From positions 6,262,001-6,326,000 of the forward strand of contig NZ_CP015118.1 of NCBI RefSeq assembly GCF_002116905.1: a stretch of DNA of 64,000 nucleotides, given 5' to 3'. How positions within the stretch are numbered: the stretch's first letter is position 1; every line of letters begins with the position of its first letter. Positions 1 through 7,661 of this stretch are shown here, one piece after another. The position numbers and the translations under genes are program-made. The DNA comes from Piscinibacter gummiphilus. GTDB lineage: Bacteria; Pseudomonadota; Gammaproteobacteria; Burkholderiales; Burkholderiaceae_C. Below the pieces are notes generated by a model that worked only from the letters and a program-made list of their open reading frames with translations, was not told the origin of the DNA and did no database searches.

Positions 1-600
1 CGCCTTCGGGGACGTGACCCCGAAGCGGCGCGCCGTGGCCGGCATCACCTGCATCAGGCCCAGCGCCCCGGCGTGCGACACGGCGTCCGGGTTGTGGCGC
101 GACTCGACGTGGGCGATGGCGTGCAGCAGCAGCGGGTCGATGCGGAAGCGCGCGGCGACGTCGCTGATTTGCGGCACGAGCGACAGTGCGCGGGCCGACG
201 CCTCGCGGCTCACGCCCCGGATCGGGCGGCCGGCCACGGGCGCGGACGACCGGATGACCGAGGCCGTCGGTGCGGCGACCGGCGGCGACGCCCGGACCGG
301 TTCCGGCAAGGCGGCCTCCGGCGTCCGGACCGCCGGCCGGTCGTACAGCCAGAGCTGTTCGGCGTACCGGGACGTGTCGGGGGAACGCGGTGCCACGGCC
401 GTCGACGTTCCTTCATCCGTCACGCAAAATTCGCGAGCGAGCGCAAACTTGGTGGCCACCGTGGGGGCCTGCAGCGCGGCTGCCATCCCCCCGGGTCCAC
501 AGGCCTGGACCGCCGGGCTGAACATTGCAATCACCGCAACAACTACCGTGAATAGGGGGGACGTCGTTGCGTCTCCCGGGTTGATCCATCCGCCGAACAT
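1..600 (-). CDS. Lytic transglycosylase, type III secretion-associated type (partial, C-terminus off the left edge)
   Basis: The minus strand reads open from an ATG at 600 to the window edge, giving the first 200 residues. The predicted start follows an AAGGGA ribosome site. Residues 16-34 form a hydrophobic signal-like segment. A proline/alanine-rich linker follows. The last 50 residues carry the soluble lytic transglycosylase signature: HVESRHNP with the catalytic Glu, then AGALGLMQVMPATARRFG. Family members cleave peptidoglycan glycan strands. Small ones of this kind (IpgF, IagB, HrpH) open the wall for type III needles. Its divergent neighbour is sctU, which supports that role. The catalytic domain is incomplete here because of the edge. 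Confidence 0.85.
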   Translation of the reverse strand, partial: MFGGWINPGDATTSPLFTVVVAVIAMFSPAVQACGPGGMAAALQAPTVATKFALAREFCVTDEGTSTAVAPRSPDTSRYAEQLWLYDRPAVRTPEAALPEPVRASPPVAAPTASVIRSSAPVAGRPIRGVSREASARALSLVPQISDVAARFRIDPLLLHAIAHVESRHNPDAVSHAGALGLMQVMPATARRFGVTSPKA

Positions 601-684
601 CGGAACTCCCTTGGGGGTTTTGCCCTCCCGAACCGCACTGCGTCGGTTTCGATGCCGGGATGTTGCAGGGCCGAACCGTCCGAT

Positions 685-702
685 TCGTGACGTGGATCAC
701 GA
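685..702. promoter_or_regulatory. CRP/FNR-like palindrome between the transglycosylase gene and sctU
   Basis: TCGTGA, six bases, TCACGA forms a perfect inverted repeat in the 272-base divergent intergenic region (601-872). Its layout matches CRP-family sites (TGTGA-N6-TCACA). No regulator of that family is in the window. The rest of this intergenic stretch shows no further gene, apart from a CTAG-containing box at 802-811. Confidence 0.4.
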
Positions 703-872
703 CCGTTTGTAAGTCGACGTTACGAGCCGGCTGTCACAAACGGAGGGGGCCCAATAAAGGGGCGAGACCTGTCATCGATGTAAGCGGGCGTTACGCCTCA
801 AACTAGGGGTGGGGGTGGCCGGGCGCGCTTTTCGGGCACGCTTTGCGCGTTTTTGAACAGCCCAGGACCCCC

Positions 873-2063
873 ATGGCCGACAGCAACGACGGTGGCGACA
901 AGACCGAAAAGCCGACCGAGAAACGGCTGAAGGACGCGCGCAAGAAAGGCGACGTCCCGAAAAGCAAGGAGATCACGAGCACGTTGACGCTGCTCGTGTG
1001 GCTGGCGCTCGGCGCCCTCGCGATCCCCCTCGTGGGGCAGCGCGTGGTCGCGCTGACCGACCGCGTGATCGACGCCGTCGTGCAGCCGTTTTCGTTTTCG
1101 GCCCCGGCGATGGGGTGGCTTGCGCTCGAGACGGTGCTGTGGGCCACCGGGTTGCTGCTCGTGCCGGTGATCGTGGTCGGGTTGCTCGTCGAGTTCCTGC
1201 AGGCCGGCCCGGTGTTCGCGATGGACAAGCTCAAGCCGAAGGCCGAGCACCTGAACCCCGCGGCCGGGATCAAGCGGATGTTCAGCATGGACAACGTCGT
1301 CGAGGTGCTGAAGGCCGTCGCGAAGACCGCGCTGCTGTTCGCGATCGGCTGGCTCGTGCTGCGTTCGCTGATGCCGCAGTTCGCGCTGCTGTCGACCGCG
1401 CCCCCCGGCGCGATCGGCGATGCGATCTGGGCGCTGAGCCTGCGGCTGCTCGCATGGACGCTCGGGGTCTTCGCGCTCGTCAGCGTGCTCGACATCGTCT
1501 GGCAGCGCCACAGCTTCACGAAGAAGAACCGCATGAGCCTGCGCGACATCCGGCAGGAGATGAAGGAATCCGAAGGCGACCCGCACATCAAGGCCCACCG
1601 CCGCCAGACCCACCAGGAGTGGTCGCAGCGCAATGCCGCGAACGCCGCAGCGCAGGCCAACGTGCTGCTCGTGAACCCGACCCACGTCGCCATCGCGATC
1701 GACTACGACCGCGAGACCTGCCCCGTGCCCACGATCTCGGCCAAGGGCGAGGACGACACGGCGCGTGCGATGCGCGAAGCCGCCGAGGCGGCGGGCGTGC
1801 CGATCGTGCGCAACATCCCGCTCGCCCGCGACCTGCTCGCGCGCGGCGAGGAGGGCGAGGTGATCCCGCGCGACACGTTCGAGGTGATGGCCGAGGTCAT
1901 CCTGTGGGCGCGCGAGGTGCGCGAGCAGGTCGAGTCCCACCACGACCCGCTGAAGACACGGCCCCGCGAACCCGGTGCCCGGGCGCGGCGCAAGGCGCCC
2001 GGCGAAGACCTCACGCGATACCCCGACGACATGCGCCCCGACGCCCCCTCGGGTGCACCCTAG
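873..2063 (+). CDS. sctU: Type III secretion export-gate switch protein SctU (YscU/HrcU family)
   Basis: This 396-residue inner-membrane protein belongs to the FlhB/YscU family, which controls substrate switching in type III export. The N-terminus (DKTEKPTEKRLKDARKKGDVPKSKEI) is the family signature. Four hydrophobic segments lie at about 35-60, 82-108, 150-170 and 185-210. The autocleavage motif NPTH is at residues 268-271, where cleavage falls between Asn and Pro, and VPIVRNIPLARDL follows. That second motif and the T3SS setting favour SctU over flagellar FlhB. The ATG at 873 follows AGGA; an in-frame TTG at 843 is less likely. The basic tail (360-396) is longer than usual. The TAG stop lies inside a repeated GCACCCTAGC box. 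Confidence 0.92.
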   Translation: MADSNDGGDKTEKPTEKRLKDARKKGDVPKSKEITSTLTLLVWLALGALAIPLVGQRVVALTDRVIDAVVQPFSFSAPAMGWLALETVLWATGLLLVPVIVVGLLVEFLQAGPVFAMDKLKPKAEHLNPAAGIKRMFSMDNVVEVLKAVAKTALLFAIGWLVLRSLMPQFALLSTAPPGAIGDAIWALSLRLLAWTLGVFALVSVLDIVWQRHSFTKKNRMSLRDIRQEMKESEGDPHIKAHRRQTHQEWSQRNAANAAAQANVLLVNPTHVAIAIDYDRETCPVPTISAKGEDDTARAMREAAEAAGVPIVRNIPLARDLLARGEEGEVIPRDTFEVMAEVILWAREVREQVESHHDPLKTRPREPGARARRKAPGEDLTRYPDDMRPDAPSGAP

Positions 2064-2064
2064 C
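2055..2064. promoter_or_regulatory. Repeated GCACCCTAGC box, copy A
   Basis: The decamer GCACCCTAGC overlaps the sctU stop codon and lies about 75 bases before the LysM/CHAP gene. The same decamer is at 3342-3351 and, inverted, at 10757-10766. It could be an operator or promoter element. Function is inferred only from recurrence. Confidence 0.35.
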
Positions 2065-2135
2065 CAGGGTCGGCGACAGATCGACGGGGCGGCCCGCGGC
2101 CCCTAAGGTGCGGACTTCGCCCAGGAGTCCCCACC

Positions 2136-2861
2136 ATGTCCGCGATCAGCAGCACCCGTTCGTCCCCCGCCGGTCCCTCGACCTCGGCCGACACCCCGCC
2201 GTCGTCGGTGCGCATCGACCGGGGCGACACGCTCTCGGGCCTGGCCCGCGAACACGGCACCACGGTGCAGGCGCTGCTCGACGCGAACCCGCAGATCCGC
2301 AACCCGGACCTGATCATCGCCGGCGAACGCCTGAACCTGCCCGGCCGCGGTACCACGCGCCCGCAAGGTCCCGCCGCTGAAAGCGGCGCGACGCTCGCGC
2401 AGCTCGGCCGCCAGCTGGGCAGCGATGCGGGCGGCTGGATGGCCATCGCCCGCGGCGAGACCGGCCAGCGCGAGATCGCGGGCAGCCGCCACAACGCGCG
2501 CATCGTCGAGTACCACCAGACCACTTCGCTGCGGTCGCGGTCCGACGAGACGCCCTGGTGCGCCTCGTTCGTCAACTGGTCGCTGGAGAAGGCCGGCCAC
2601 CGCGGTACCGACAGCGCCGCGGCCATCAGCTGGGCGTCATGGGGCGATCGGGTCAACGGCCTCGGCAACGCCCACAACGGCGACGTGGTCGTCATCCGCA
2701 ACAAGGCCTCGGGTCAGAACCATGTGGGCTTTTTTGTGTCCGGTGGTGACGGCCGGGTCACCCTCCTGGGGGGCAACCAGAGCAACCAGGTGAAGGAGTC
2801 GAGCTTCGGTCTCGGCACCTATGACATCGTGGCCGTGCGCCGCCCTCCGGCCCACCCCTGA
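2136..2861 (+). CDS. LysM domain protein with a C-terminal CHAP/TIGR02594-like hydrolase domain
   Basis: The protein has 241 residues. A low-complexity Ser/Pro-rich N-terminus lacks a Sec signal. A LysM peptidoglycan-binding domain spans about 25-69 (DTLSGLAREHGTTVQALLDANP). The C-terminal domain carries PWCASFVNWSLEKAG with Cys142, and His196 in QNHVGFF. These form the Cys/His pair expected of CHAP-like (TIGR02594-type) peptidoglycan amidases or endopeptidases. A ribosome site (AGGAG) precedes the ATG. The gene sits between sctU and a FliO-like gene, downstream of a repeated box. A wall-remodelling enzyme or an exported substrate of the secretion system are both reasonable. The choice is inference. 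Confidence 0.8.
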   Translation: MSAISSTRSSPAGPSTSADTPPSSVRIDRGDTLSGLAREHGTTVQALLDANPQIRNPDLIIAGERLNLPGRGTTRPQGPAAESGATLAQLGRQLGSDAGGWMAIARGETGQREIAGSRHNARIVEYHQTTSLRSRSDETPWCASFVNWSLEKAGHRGTDSAAAISWASWGDRVNGLGNAHNGDVVVIRNKASGQNHVGFFVSGGDGRVTLLGGNQSNQVKESSFGLGTYDIVAVRRPPAHP

Positions 2862-2986
2862 ATCCCGTCGCGGCAGGGATGCCGCGCTCCGTCCTCCCTC
2901 GGTCAACCCCTAGGTTGCAAGCCACCCGGGTGTGGCATTTGTCACGGACGGTGGGGAAGAATGCTCAGCCGTTCCCCGACCGAGCC

Positions 2987-3304
2987 ATGGACAACTTCTC
3001 GTCGCAACTCCTCAGCACGCTGCTCGCACTGGCCTTCGTGGGCCTGCTCGCGTGGGTGAGCCTCGCGATGCTCAAGCGGCTCCAGCAGGGCCGCCTGCTT
3101 CCCGGTTCCCGCCCCGACGCCGACGAGCTGCGTTTCGTGCGCGCCTTGCCCGTGGGTGCGAAGGAGCGCGTCGTGGTCATGCAGTACCGCGGCGAGGAAT
3201 GGGTGCTCGGCGTGACGGGAGGCGGCATCTCGCTGCTGTCGCGCGAACCCCTGCGCGCCACGTCGTCCGACGAGGTGGCTCATCCAGTGAGCCCGCGCGC
3301 ATGA
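2987..3304 (+). CDS. FliO/MopB-like small inner-membrane protein
   Basis: This is a 105-residue protein. One N-terminal membrane segment (about 8-28, LLSTLLALAFVGLLAWVSLAML) is followed by a small basic/beta domain. That domain contains LPVGAKERVVVMQYRGEEWVLGVTGGGISLL, the pattern of FliO/MopB C-terminal domains. FliO assists assembly of the flagellar export gate and is normally absent from virulence-type secretion loci. Here it stands alone, two genes after sctU, with no flagellar gene visible. The ATG at 2987 was chosen because the upstream in-frame extension (from 2879) is not conserved-looking. An AACCCCTAGG box lies at 2905-2914. Confidence 0.7.
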   Translation: MDNFSSQLLSTLLALAFVGLLAWVSLAMLKRLQQGRLLPGSRPDADELRFVRALPVGAKERVVVMQYRGEEWVLGVTGGGISLLSREPLRATSSDEVAHPVSPRA

Positions 3305-3341
3305 ACACGCCCCACGTCCGCTTCGACTTCACCGCTGGGGC

Positions 3342-3360
3342 GCACCCTAGCTATCGCACG
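3342..3360. promoter_or_regulatory. Repeated box, copy B (GCACCCTAGC fused to AGCTATCGCACG)
   Basis: This 19-base stretch contains the GCACCCTAGC decamer and, overlapping it, AGCTATCGCACG. The latter recurs exactly at 10772-10783 upstream of the DUF1521 gene. It lies in the 206-base gap (3305-3510) before the glycine-rich secreted-type gene. No other gene is seen in that gap. Confidence 0.4.
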
Positions 3361-3510
3361 CACCAGCTTACGAAAGAAGGACCCTCCGCCTTTAATTCAT
3401 TCCGTCGACTCTGCAGTACGCGATCGGCAACGGTGGCGAGTGAGTTGCAGGGGGGCCCCGCAACGTCGGGCGCCTCATATCAACGGAATTGAACTGAACA
3501 GGAGAGAAAC

Positions 3511-4284
3511 ATGTCTGGAGCTCTGAACAGCGTGGTGGGTGGTCTGGGTGGCGGCCAAGGCGGCGGCCTCCTCAGCAGCATCGGCGGCATCGTCGGTGGC
3601 ATCTTCGGCGGCCCGATCGGCGCGGCCATCGGCGGTGCGATCGGGAATCTGGTCCAGGACGCCGTCGGCCAGGCCGCGAACAACACCGTCGACCACCTGC
3701 AGAAGGAAAGCGGCATGCCGCCATTCCTCGCGAAGGAAGTCAAGAACGCGATCAAGGAAGCCATCGCCGAGTCCAAGGACAAGAACGTCTCGCCGGATGC
3801 CAAGCACTGCGTCGACAACGACAAGGGCGTGCAGGACTGGTGCAAGGACTTCATCGACGAGCTCACCAAGACGATGATCAAGAACGTCAAGGACGAACTC
3901 GACAAGAAGGACGGCTGCGGCCAGTCCAGCGAAGGTGGCTCGAAGCAAGGCGCCAAGTCGTGGCTGCAGGCCCTGGCCGAAGGCATGGGCAAGACCCTGG
4001 GCCAGAAGGCCTCGAAGATGGTCGAGCTGTCCCAGAAGATGGGTGACCTGTCCGACAAGCAGGCTGCCAATGCCACCAAGGCCGCCGACGGCGCCAAGAA
4101 CGAAACCTCGGCCGAGCAGAAGCAGGCCGACGCCCAGCAGGCCCAGGCCGATGCCGCGGCATTCACCAAGACCCAGACCGAACTCCAAGGCGTGTCGCAG
4201 GAGTTCAGCCTGTTGCAAAGCGCGTTCTCGAACGCCCTCAAGTCCATCGGCGAAGGTCTCAGCCAGATGGGCCGCAAGGGCTGA
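3511..4284 (+). CDS. Glycine-rich secreted-type protein, probable type III secretion substrate
   Basis: I do not recognise a named family for this 257-residue protein. It lacks a Sec signal. Residues 8-45 are extremely Gly/Ile/Ala-rich (GGIVGGIFGGPIGAAIGGAIG), like a membrane-inserting or glycine-zipper segment. A Lys/Asp-rich middle contains three Cys. The last 90 residues are strongly helical and coiled-coil-like, ending in FSLLQSAFSNALKSIGEGLSQMGRKG, which recalls tails of type III filament or translocator proteins. A good ribosome site (GGAGAG) precedes the ATG. The box upstream is shared with the DUF1521 gene. An 87-base segment (3928-4014) is duplicated at 6893-6979. The secretion-substrate role is inferred from context and composition. 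Confidence 0.6.
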   Translation: MSGALNSVVGGLGGGQGGGLLSSIGGIVGGIFGGPIGAAIGGAIGNLVQDAVGQAANNTVDHLQKESGMPPFLAKEVKNAIKEAIAESKDKNVSPDAKHCVDNDKGVQDWCKDFIDELTKTMIKNVKDELDKKDGCGQSSEGGSKQGAKSWLQALAEGMGKTLGQKASKMVELSQKMGDLSDKQAANATKAADGAKNETSAEQKQADAQQAQADAAAFTKTQTELQGVSQEFSLLQSAFSNALKSIGEGLSQMGRKG

Positions 4285-4302
4285 CGTTGCCGCGATCGCC
4301 CC

Positions 4303-4356
4303 GGTGCCTTCGGGCACCACGGCATCGGCGCCACCAGGCGCCGGTGCCTTTTTCGT
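4303..4356 (+). terminator. Rho-independent terminator after the glycine-rich gene
   Basis: A GGTGCC-TTCG-GGCACC hairpin (4303-4318) is followed by CGGCGCC-ACCA-GGCGCCG (4326-4343) and a run of five T at 4349-4353. It separates the gene from the lipoprotein gene starting at 4389. Confidence 0.75.
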
Positions 4357-4388
4357 TTCATTCGGCAGTCAGAAAGGAACTCTTCGCC

Positions 4389-5465
4389 ATGAACAAGCTT
4401 CAACGCATGTCCGCCATCGCAGGCCTCGCACTCGCCGTCTGTGCCCTGGTCGGTTGTGGCGGAGGTGGTGGCGGAGACCCGGCCGTCGACACGACGCCGC
4501 CGCCGGCCGGTGGCGGCAACGCCGTCAACCCTGGCTTGACCGGATCCATCTACATGACCCCGGTCGCCTCTCTGGACCTGCTGCGCGTCGACGCCGCAAC
4601 GGGCGCCAGCACACCGGTGGTGCGGGCCCCCAGCAACAAGCACCTGCTCTACGTCTCGCCGGACGGCAGCCGTTACGCCCAGGTGGTCCACGACAGCGTG
4701 GTGGGCCAGGAGAACTCCGAGTACATGGTGCTCGAGGTCTACGACACCGCCACGAAGAATCGCCTGTTCAAGCTCGAATTCGATGGCTTCGCCAACAACT
4801 TCGGGTTCTCGCCCGACAACCGCTTCCTGGCCGCCATCCGCTACCCCAACCGCGTGGGCGAACTGAACCTGGCCGAGTCCGGGCTGGCCATCCTCGACCT
4901 CGCCGATCCCGCGAACCCCACGACGGTCGTCAACTTCTCGCGCACCGGCAAGAACGTGGTGTTCGGCTACGACTGGCTTCCCAACAACCAGTTCGTCTAC
5001 CTGCGCGGTGACCGCAGCATCGTGACCGGCAGCGCCCTGGTGGCCGGCGGCAACGAGACGGTGAAGGGCACCGTCGACGTGCCGGCCGGACTCTTCATCG
5101 GCCGCACCATCAATGCCAGCCCCGACGGCACCCAGCTCCTCGTGAACTTCAACTGGGAAGACGGTGTCACGCAGTTCGACGTGTGGGTGACGGCCGCCGA
5201 CGGGAGCGGCTCGCAACGGTTCTCGACCGGCAAGTACGGCGGTGGGGCATCCTGGTCGCCCGACGGCAAGTACATCGTGCTGTCCACCGACGCGGGGTTC
5301 TACTCGCAGGGAGGCGCCAGCACCGCCTACTGCAAGCGCTGGTACGCACCGTCCACGGCCCGCAACGTGTACGAGGGCAGCCCCGAGTCGCGCCAGGTCC
5401 AGTACCTCGAAAGCGGCAAGGCGGCCGTGATGCCGTGCCGTGCCGGCGCGACCTACCTGAACTGA
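4389..5465 (+). CDS. Beta-propeller (TolB/PD40-like) lipoprotein, copy 1
   Basis: The protein has 358 residues. A lipoprotein signal with lipobox LVGC (Cys about 22) is followed by a poly-Gly spacer, so it should be lipid-anchored. The body repeats motifs of WD40-like PD40/TolB propellers: YVSPDGSRYA, FSPDNRFLA, ASPDGTQLLV and WSPDGKYIVL. A conserved Cys pair lies near the C-terminus (YCKRWYA and MPCRAG). The start follows an AAAGGA site. It is a tandem paralogue of the gene at 5742. The first 40 bases of the two genes are nearly identical, which points to tandem duplication. Ligand and role are unknown; placement in the secretion locus is suggestive only. Confidence 0.8.
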   Translation: MNKLQRMSAIAGLALAVCALVGCGGGGGGDPAVDTTPPPAGGGNAVNPGLTGSIYMTPVASLDLLRVDAATGASTPVVRAPSNKHLLYVSPDGSRYAQVVHDSVVGQENSEYMVLEVYDTATKNRLFKLEFDGFANNFGFSPDNRFLAAIRYPNRVGELNLAESGLAILDLADPANPTTVVNFSRTGKNVVFGYDWLPNNQFVYLRGDRSIVTGSALVAGGNETVKGTVDVPAGLFIGRTINASPDGTQLLVNFNWEDGVTQFDVWVTAADGSGSQRFSTGKYGGGASWSPDGKYIVLSTDAGFYSQGGASTAYCKRWYAPSTARNVYEGSPESRQVQYLESGKAAVMPCRAGATYLN

Positions 5466-5575
5466 GCGGCAATCGAGTTTCCGCCCCCACGCCCGTGTGC
5501 CTCATGGCGGGGTGAAGTGGCGGCGGCGATGACGGAGGGGACCGTCCGGCGCTGAAGCCTTCCCGGCCCTGCCAC

Positions 5576-5628
5576 GGTGCCGCGAAGCGGCACCTCGCGC
5601 AGCAGCGACCTGCGTCGCCGATTTTTTT
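5576..5628 (+). terminator. Terminator-like double hairpin between the two lipoprotein genes
   Basis: GGTGCCGC-GAA-GCGGCACC (5576-5594) is followed by GCGAC-CTGC-GTCGC (5605-5618) and seven T (5622-5628). It sits in the 276-base gap 5466-5741. No further gene is seen there, and copy 2 lacks an obvious ribosome site. Confidence 0.6.
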
Positions 5629-5741
5629 GTGTCGCCCATGTCAAAGGTCCCGTTCGCCATGAAGAACCACAGCGACTGCCAACGCCCGGCCGCCATCCGA
5701 CGGCGAGCTGACGCGCCCCCCTTCTCGCCATCCAACCCTCC

Positions 5742-6824
5742 ATGAACAAACTTCAATGCATGTCCGCCATCGCAGGCCTGGGACTGGCCGTCAGTGTCTT
5801 GCTGGGATGCGGTGGAGGCGGGGGCGGCGAACCGGTGGGCGGTCCGGGAGGCGGTGGCGGCGTGACAACCGGCGCCGGGCTGAACCCGGGCCTGACAGGC
5901 TCATTCTGGCTGCGGCCCACCGACACCCCGTCCTACCGCCGCATCAACGCGAACACCGGCGTCGAATCGACGGTCATCACACGCGACGCCGCCAACCAGT
6001 CCATCACGTTCTCGCCCGACGGCACGCGCTACGCGGTGTCGTGGCACGACACCGAAACCGGCGTGGAGAACTCCGACTACATGAGCGTGGAGGTGCGCGA
6101 CACCGCCACGAAGGCCGTCGTGTCCGAGTTCCTGCTCGAGGGCTACACCACCGCCTTCCGATTCTCGAAGGACAACCGCTACCTGGCGATGGTGCAGTAC
6201 CCCGACCTCGCGGCGAACAACACACTCTCGCGCAGCGGCCTGCTGATCGTCGACCTCGCCACGCCGGCCGACCCGAAGCTCGCCGTGGACTTCTCGAACA
6301 CCGGCACCGCCGTCGTCTACGACTTCGACTGGCTGTCCGCCGACGCGTACGTCTACACCCGCGGCGACCGCAAGGTGATCACCGGATCGGCCTCGGCGAA
6401 CGGCCGCAACGAACGCGAACTGGGCACGTTGGCCGTGCCGGCGGGCTTCAGCTTGCGTCGTTCGCTGGCCGCGAGTCCCGACGGCCAGCAGCTGGCCATC
6501 CAGCTGGGCTGGAACGACGGCGGCATCACGAAGTTCGACATCTGGATCGCAAGCCTCGACGGCACGCGGGTCGAGCGCTTCTCCAACGGCGACTTCGGTG
6601 AGAACGCCGGCTGGTCTCCCGACGGCAGATACCTCGTGCTGCGCACCAACGCCGGCGCCGTGTCCATCCCGGGCATCGGCACCGGCTACTGCAAGCGCTG
6701 GTACGCCGCGGCCACCGACCGCAACGTCGACGAGGACAGCCCGGGTTCGCGGCCGGTGCAGTACGTGAGCGGCGGCGCGGCGAAGCCGCTGGAGTGTTTC
6801 TCGACCGTCAGCTACCTGCAGTGA
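5742..6824 (+). CDS. Beta-propeller (TolB/PD40-like) lipoprotein, copy 2
   Basis: This 360-residue paralogue of the preceding lipoprotein has the same signal (MNKLQ-MSAIAGL), lipobox LLGC, poly-Gly spacer and propeller motifs (FSPDGTRYA, FSKDNRYLAM, ASPDGQQLAI, WSPDGRYLVL). It also shares the terminal YCKRWYA...SRPVQY block and ends with a Cys near the C-terminus. The bodies have diverged far more than the signal-peptide DNA. No strong ribosome site precedes the ATG. A hairpin GGTGCCGCG-CC-GCGGCACC lies just downstream (about 6851-6870), without a T run. Confidence 0.78.
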   Translation: MNKLQCMSAIAGLGLAVSVLLGCGGGGGGEPVGGPGGGGGVTTGAGLNPGLTGSFWLRPTDTPSYRRINANTGVESTVITRDAANQSITFSPDGTRYAVSWHDTETGVENSDYMSVEVRDTATKAVVSEFLLEGYTTAFRFSKDNRYLAMVQYPDLAANNTLSRSGLLIVDLATPADPKLAVDFSNTGTAVVYDFDWLSADAYVYTRGDRKVITGSASANGRNERELGTLAVPAGFSLRRSLAASPDGQQLAIQLGWNDGGITKFDIWIASLDGTRVERFSNGDFGENAGWSPDGRYLVLRTNAGAVSIPGIGTGYCKRWYAAATDRNVDEDSPGSRPVQYVSGGAAKPLECFSTVSYLQ

Positions 6825-6892
6825 TCGGCACGTTCGGCGTCCGCCGCCCAGGTGCCGCGCCGCGGCACCCGGACAAGGTGACGGCCTCGTCG

Positions 6893-6988
6893 AGCGAACG
6901 TGGCTGGAAGCAAGGCGCCAAGTCGTGGCTGCAGGCCCTGGCCGAAGGCATGGGCAAGACCCTGGGCCAGAAGGCTTCGCTACGATGA
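6893..6988 (+). pseudogene. Duplicated fragment of the glycine-rich secreted-type gene
   Basis: Bases 6893-6979 match 3928-4014 at about 84 of 87 positions. The fragment keeps the reading frame (KQGAKSWLQALAEGMGKTLGQKAS) and then stops at 6986-6988. It has no ribosome site or N-terminal region of its own, so it is a remnant. It occupies the 195-base gap before the gene at 7020. Confidence 0.85.
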
Positions 6989-7019
6989 GCGACCGGCAAG
7001 GCACCTTCGAGCCCGCGCC

Positions 7020-7661
7020 ATGAGACTGCCCTTCCAGCGCCACCCGCTGCTGCGCCGGGTCGAGGCCGAACCGCCCCCGTGGGCTTCGGGCCTCGGCGAC
7101 TCCGAACTCGCAGCCCTTCGGGCCAGCCGCTCCCGCCGGCTCGCCCGGCTGGGCGAGCTGCTGCGGCCCGCGGGCATCGACCTCGGCGGTGAGCCGCTGG
7201 CCGCGGTGCAGGCCCTCGATCACTGGACCCGAACCACCTGGCCCGGCCTGATCCGCCGCGCCTGGGTGCGGCCCGGCACCGAGCCGTGGACCGGCTGGCA
7301 GCGGGCCACCGGCGAGCAGGCCGCGGCGTACACCCACGCGGTGGACGTGGCCGTGGCCCTCGGCGAACTGGCCCTGCGCGCCGCGCCGTCCTTCGCGTGG
7401 GGCGTGGACCGGTACGACGACCACGTGGCCGACGGCGGCCCCTTCGTCGGCCGCGCCGTGCTGCTCGACCCCACCTTGCCCGACGACGCGGCAGCCCCGC
7501 CCGTGTGTTCGCCCATCGACCTCGTGGTCATGCGCTTCGAGGCCACGGGCCATCGCGACTTCCCCGATCCGCCGTTCGTGGAGGGGTTGCGCCCCGTGTG
7601 GTGGCGCGACCACCGCAGCCTCTACGCGGGGCCCGGCGCGCTCGAATCGACGGTCCCGTGA
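7020..7661 (+). CDS. Conserved hypothetical protein, first of a paralogous overlapping pair
   Basis: I do not recognise this 213-residue cytoplasmic-looking protein. It has no signal or membrane segment. It is Trp/Arg-rich, with the pattern LDHWTRTTWPGL, then HAVDVAVALGELALRAAPSFAWGVDRYDD, and ends with WWRDHRSLYAGPGALE. The second pattern recurs in the next gene (YALTFDLALLIGEAVIRRDPRYRWDVNFDE), so the two are paralogues. The ATG at 7020 was preferred because in-frame upstream sequence is the duplicated fragment. Its stop overlaps the GTG start of the next gene. Confidence 0.65.
   Translation: MRLPFQRHPLLRRVEAEPPPWASGLGDSELAALRASRSRRLARLGELLRPAGIDLGGEPLAAVQALDHWTRTTWPGLIRRAWVRPGTEPWTGWQRATGEQAAAYTHAVDVAVALGELALRAAPSFAWGVDRYDDHVADGGPFVGRAVLLDPTLPDDAAAPPVCSPIDLVVMRFEATGHRDFPDPPFVEGLRPVWWRDHRSLYAGPGALESTVP

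Noticed and set aside
14..712. Plus-strand frames at the left edge
   Set aside because: The minus strand gives a signal peptide and a lytic transglycosylase motif that runs off the edge; the plus-strand frames are shadows.
6794..6988. A 64-residue frame ending in the copied segment
   Set aside because: It reads out of frame through the lipoprotein end and into the duplicated fragment with no ribosome site; treated as a remnant.
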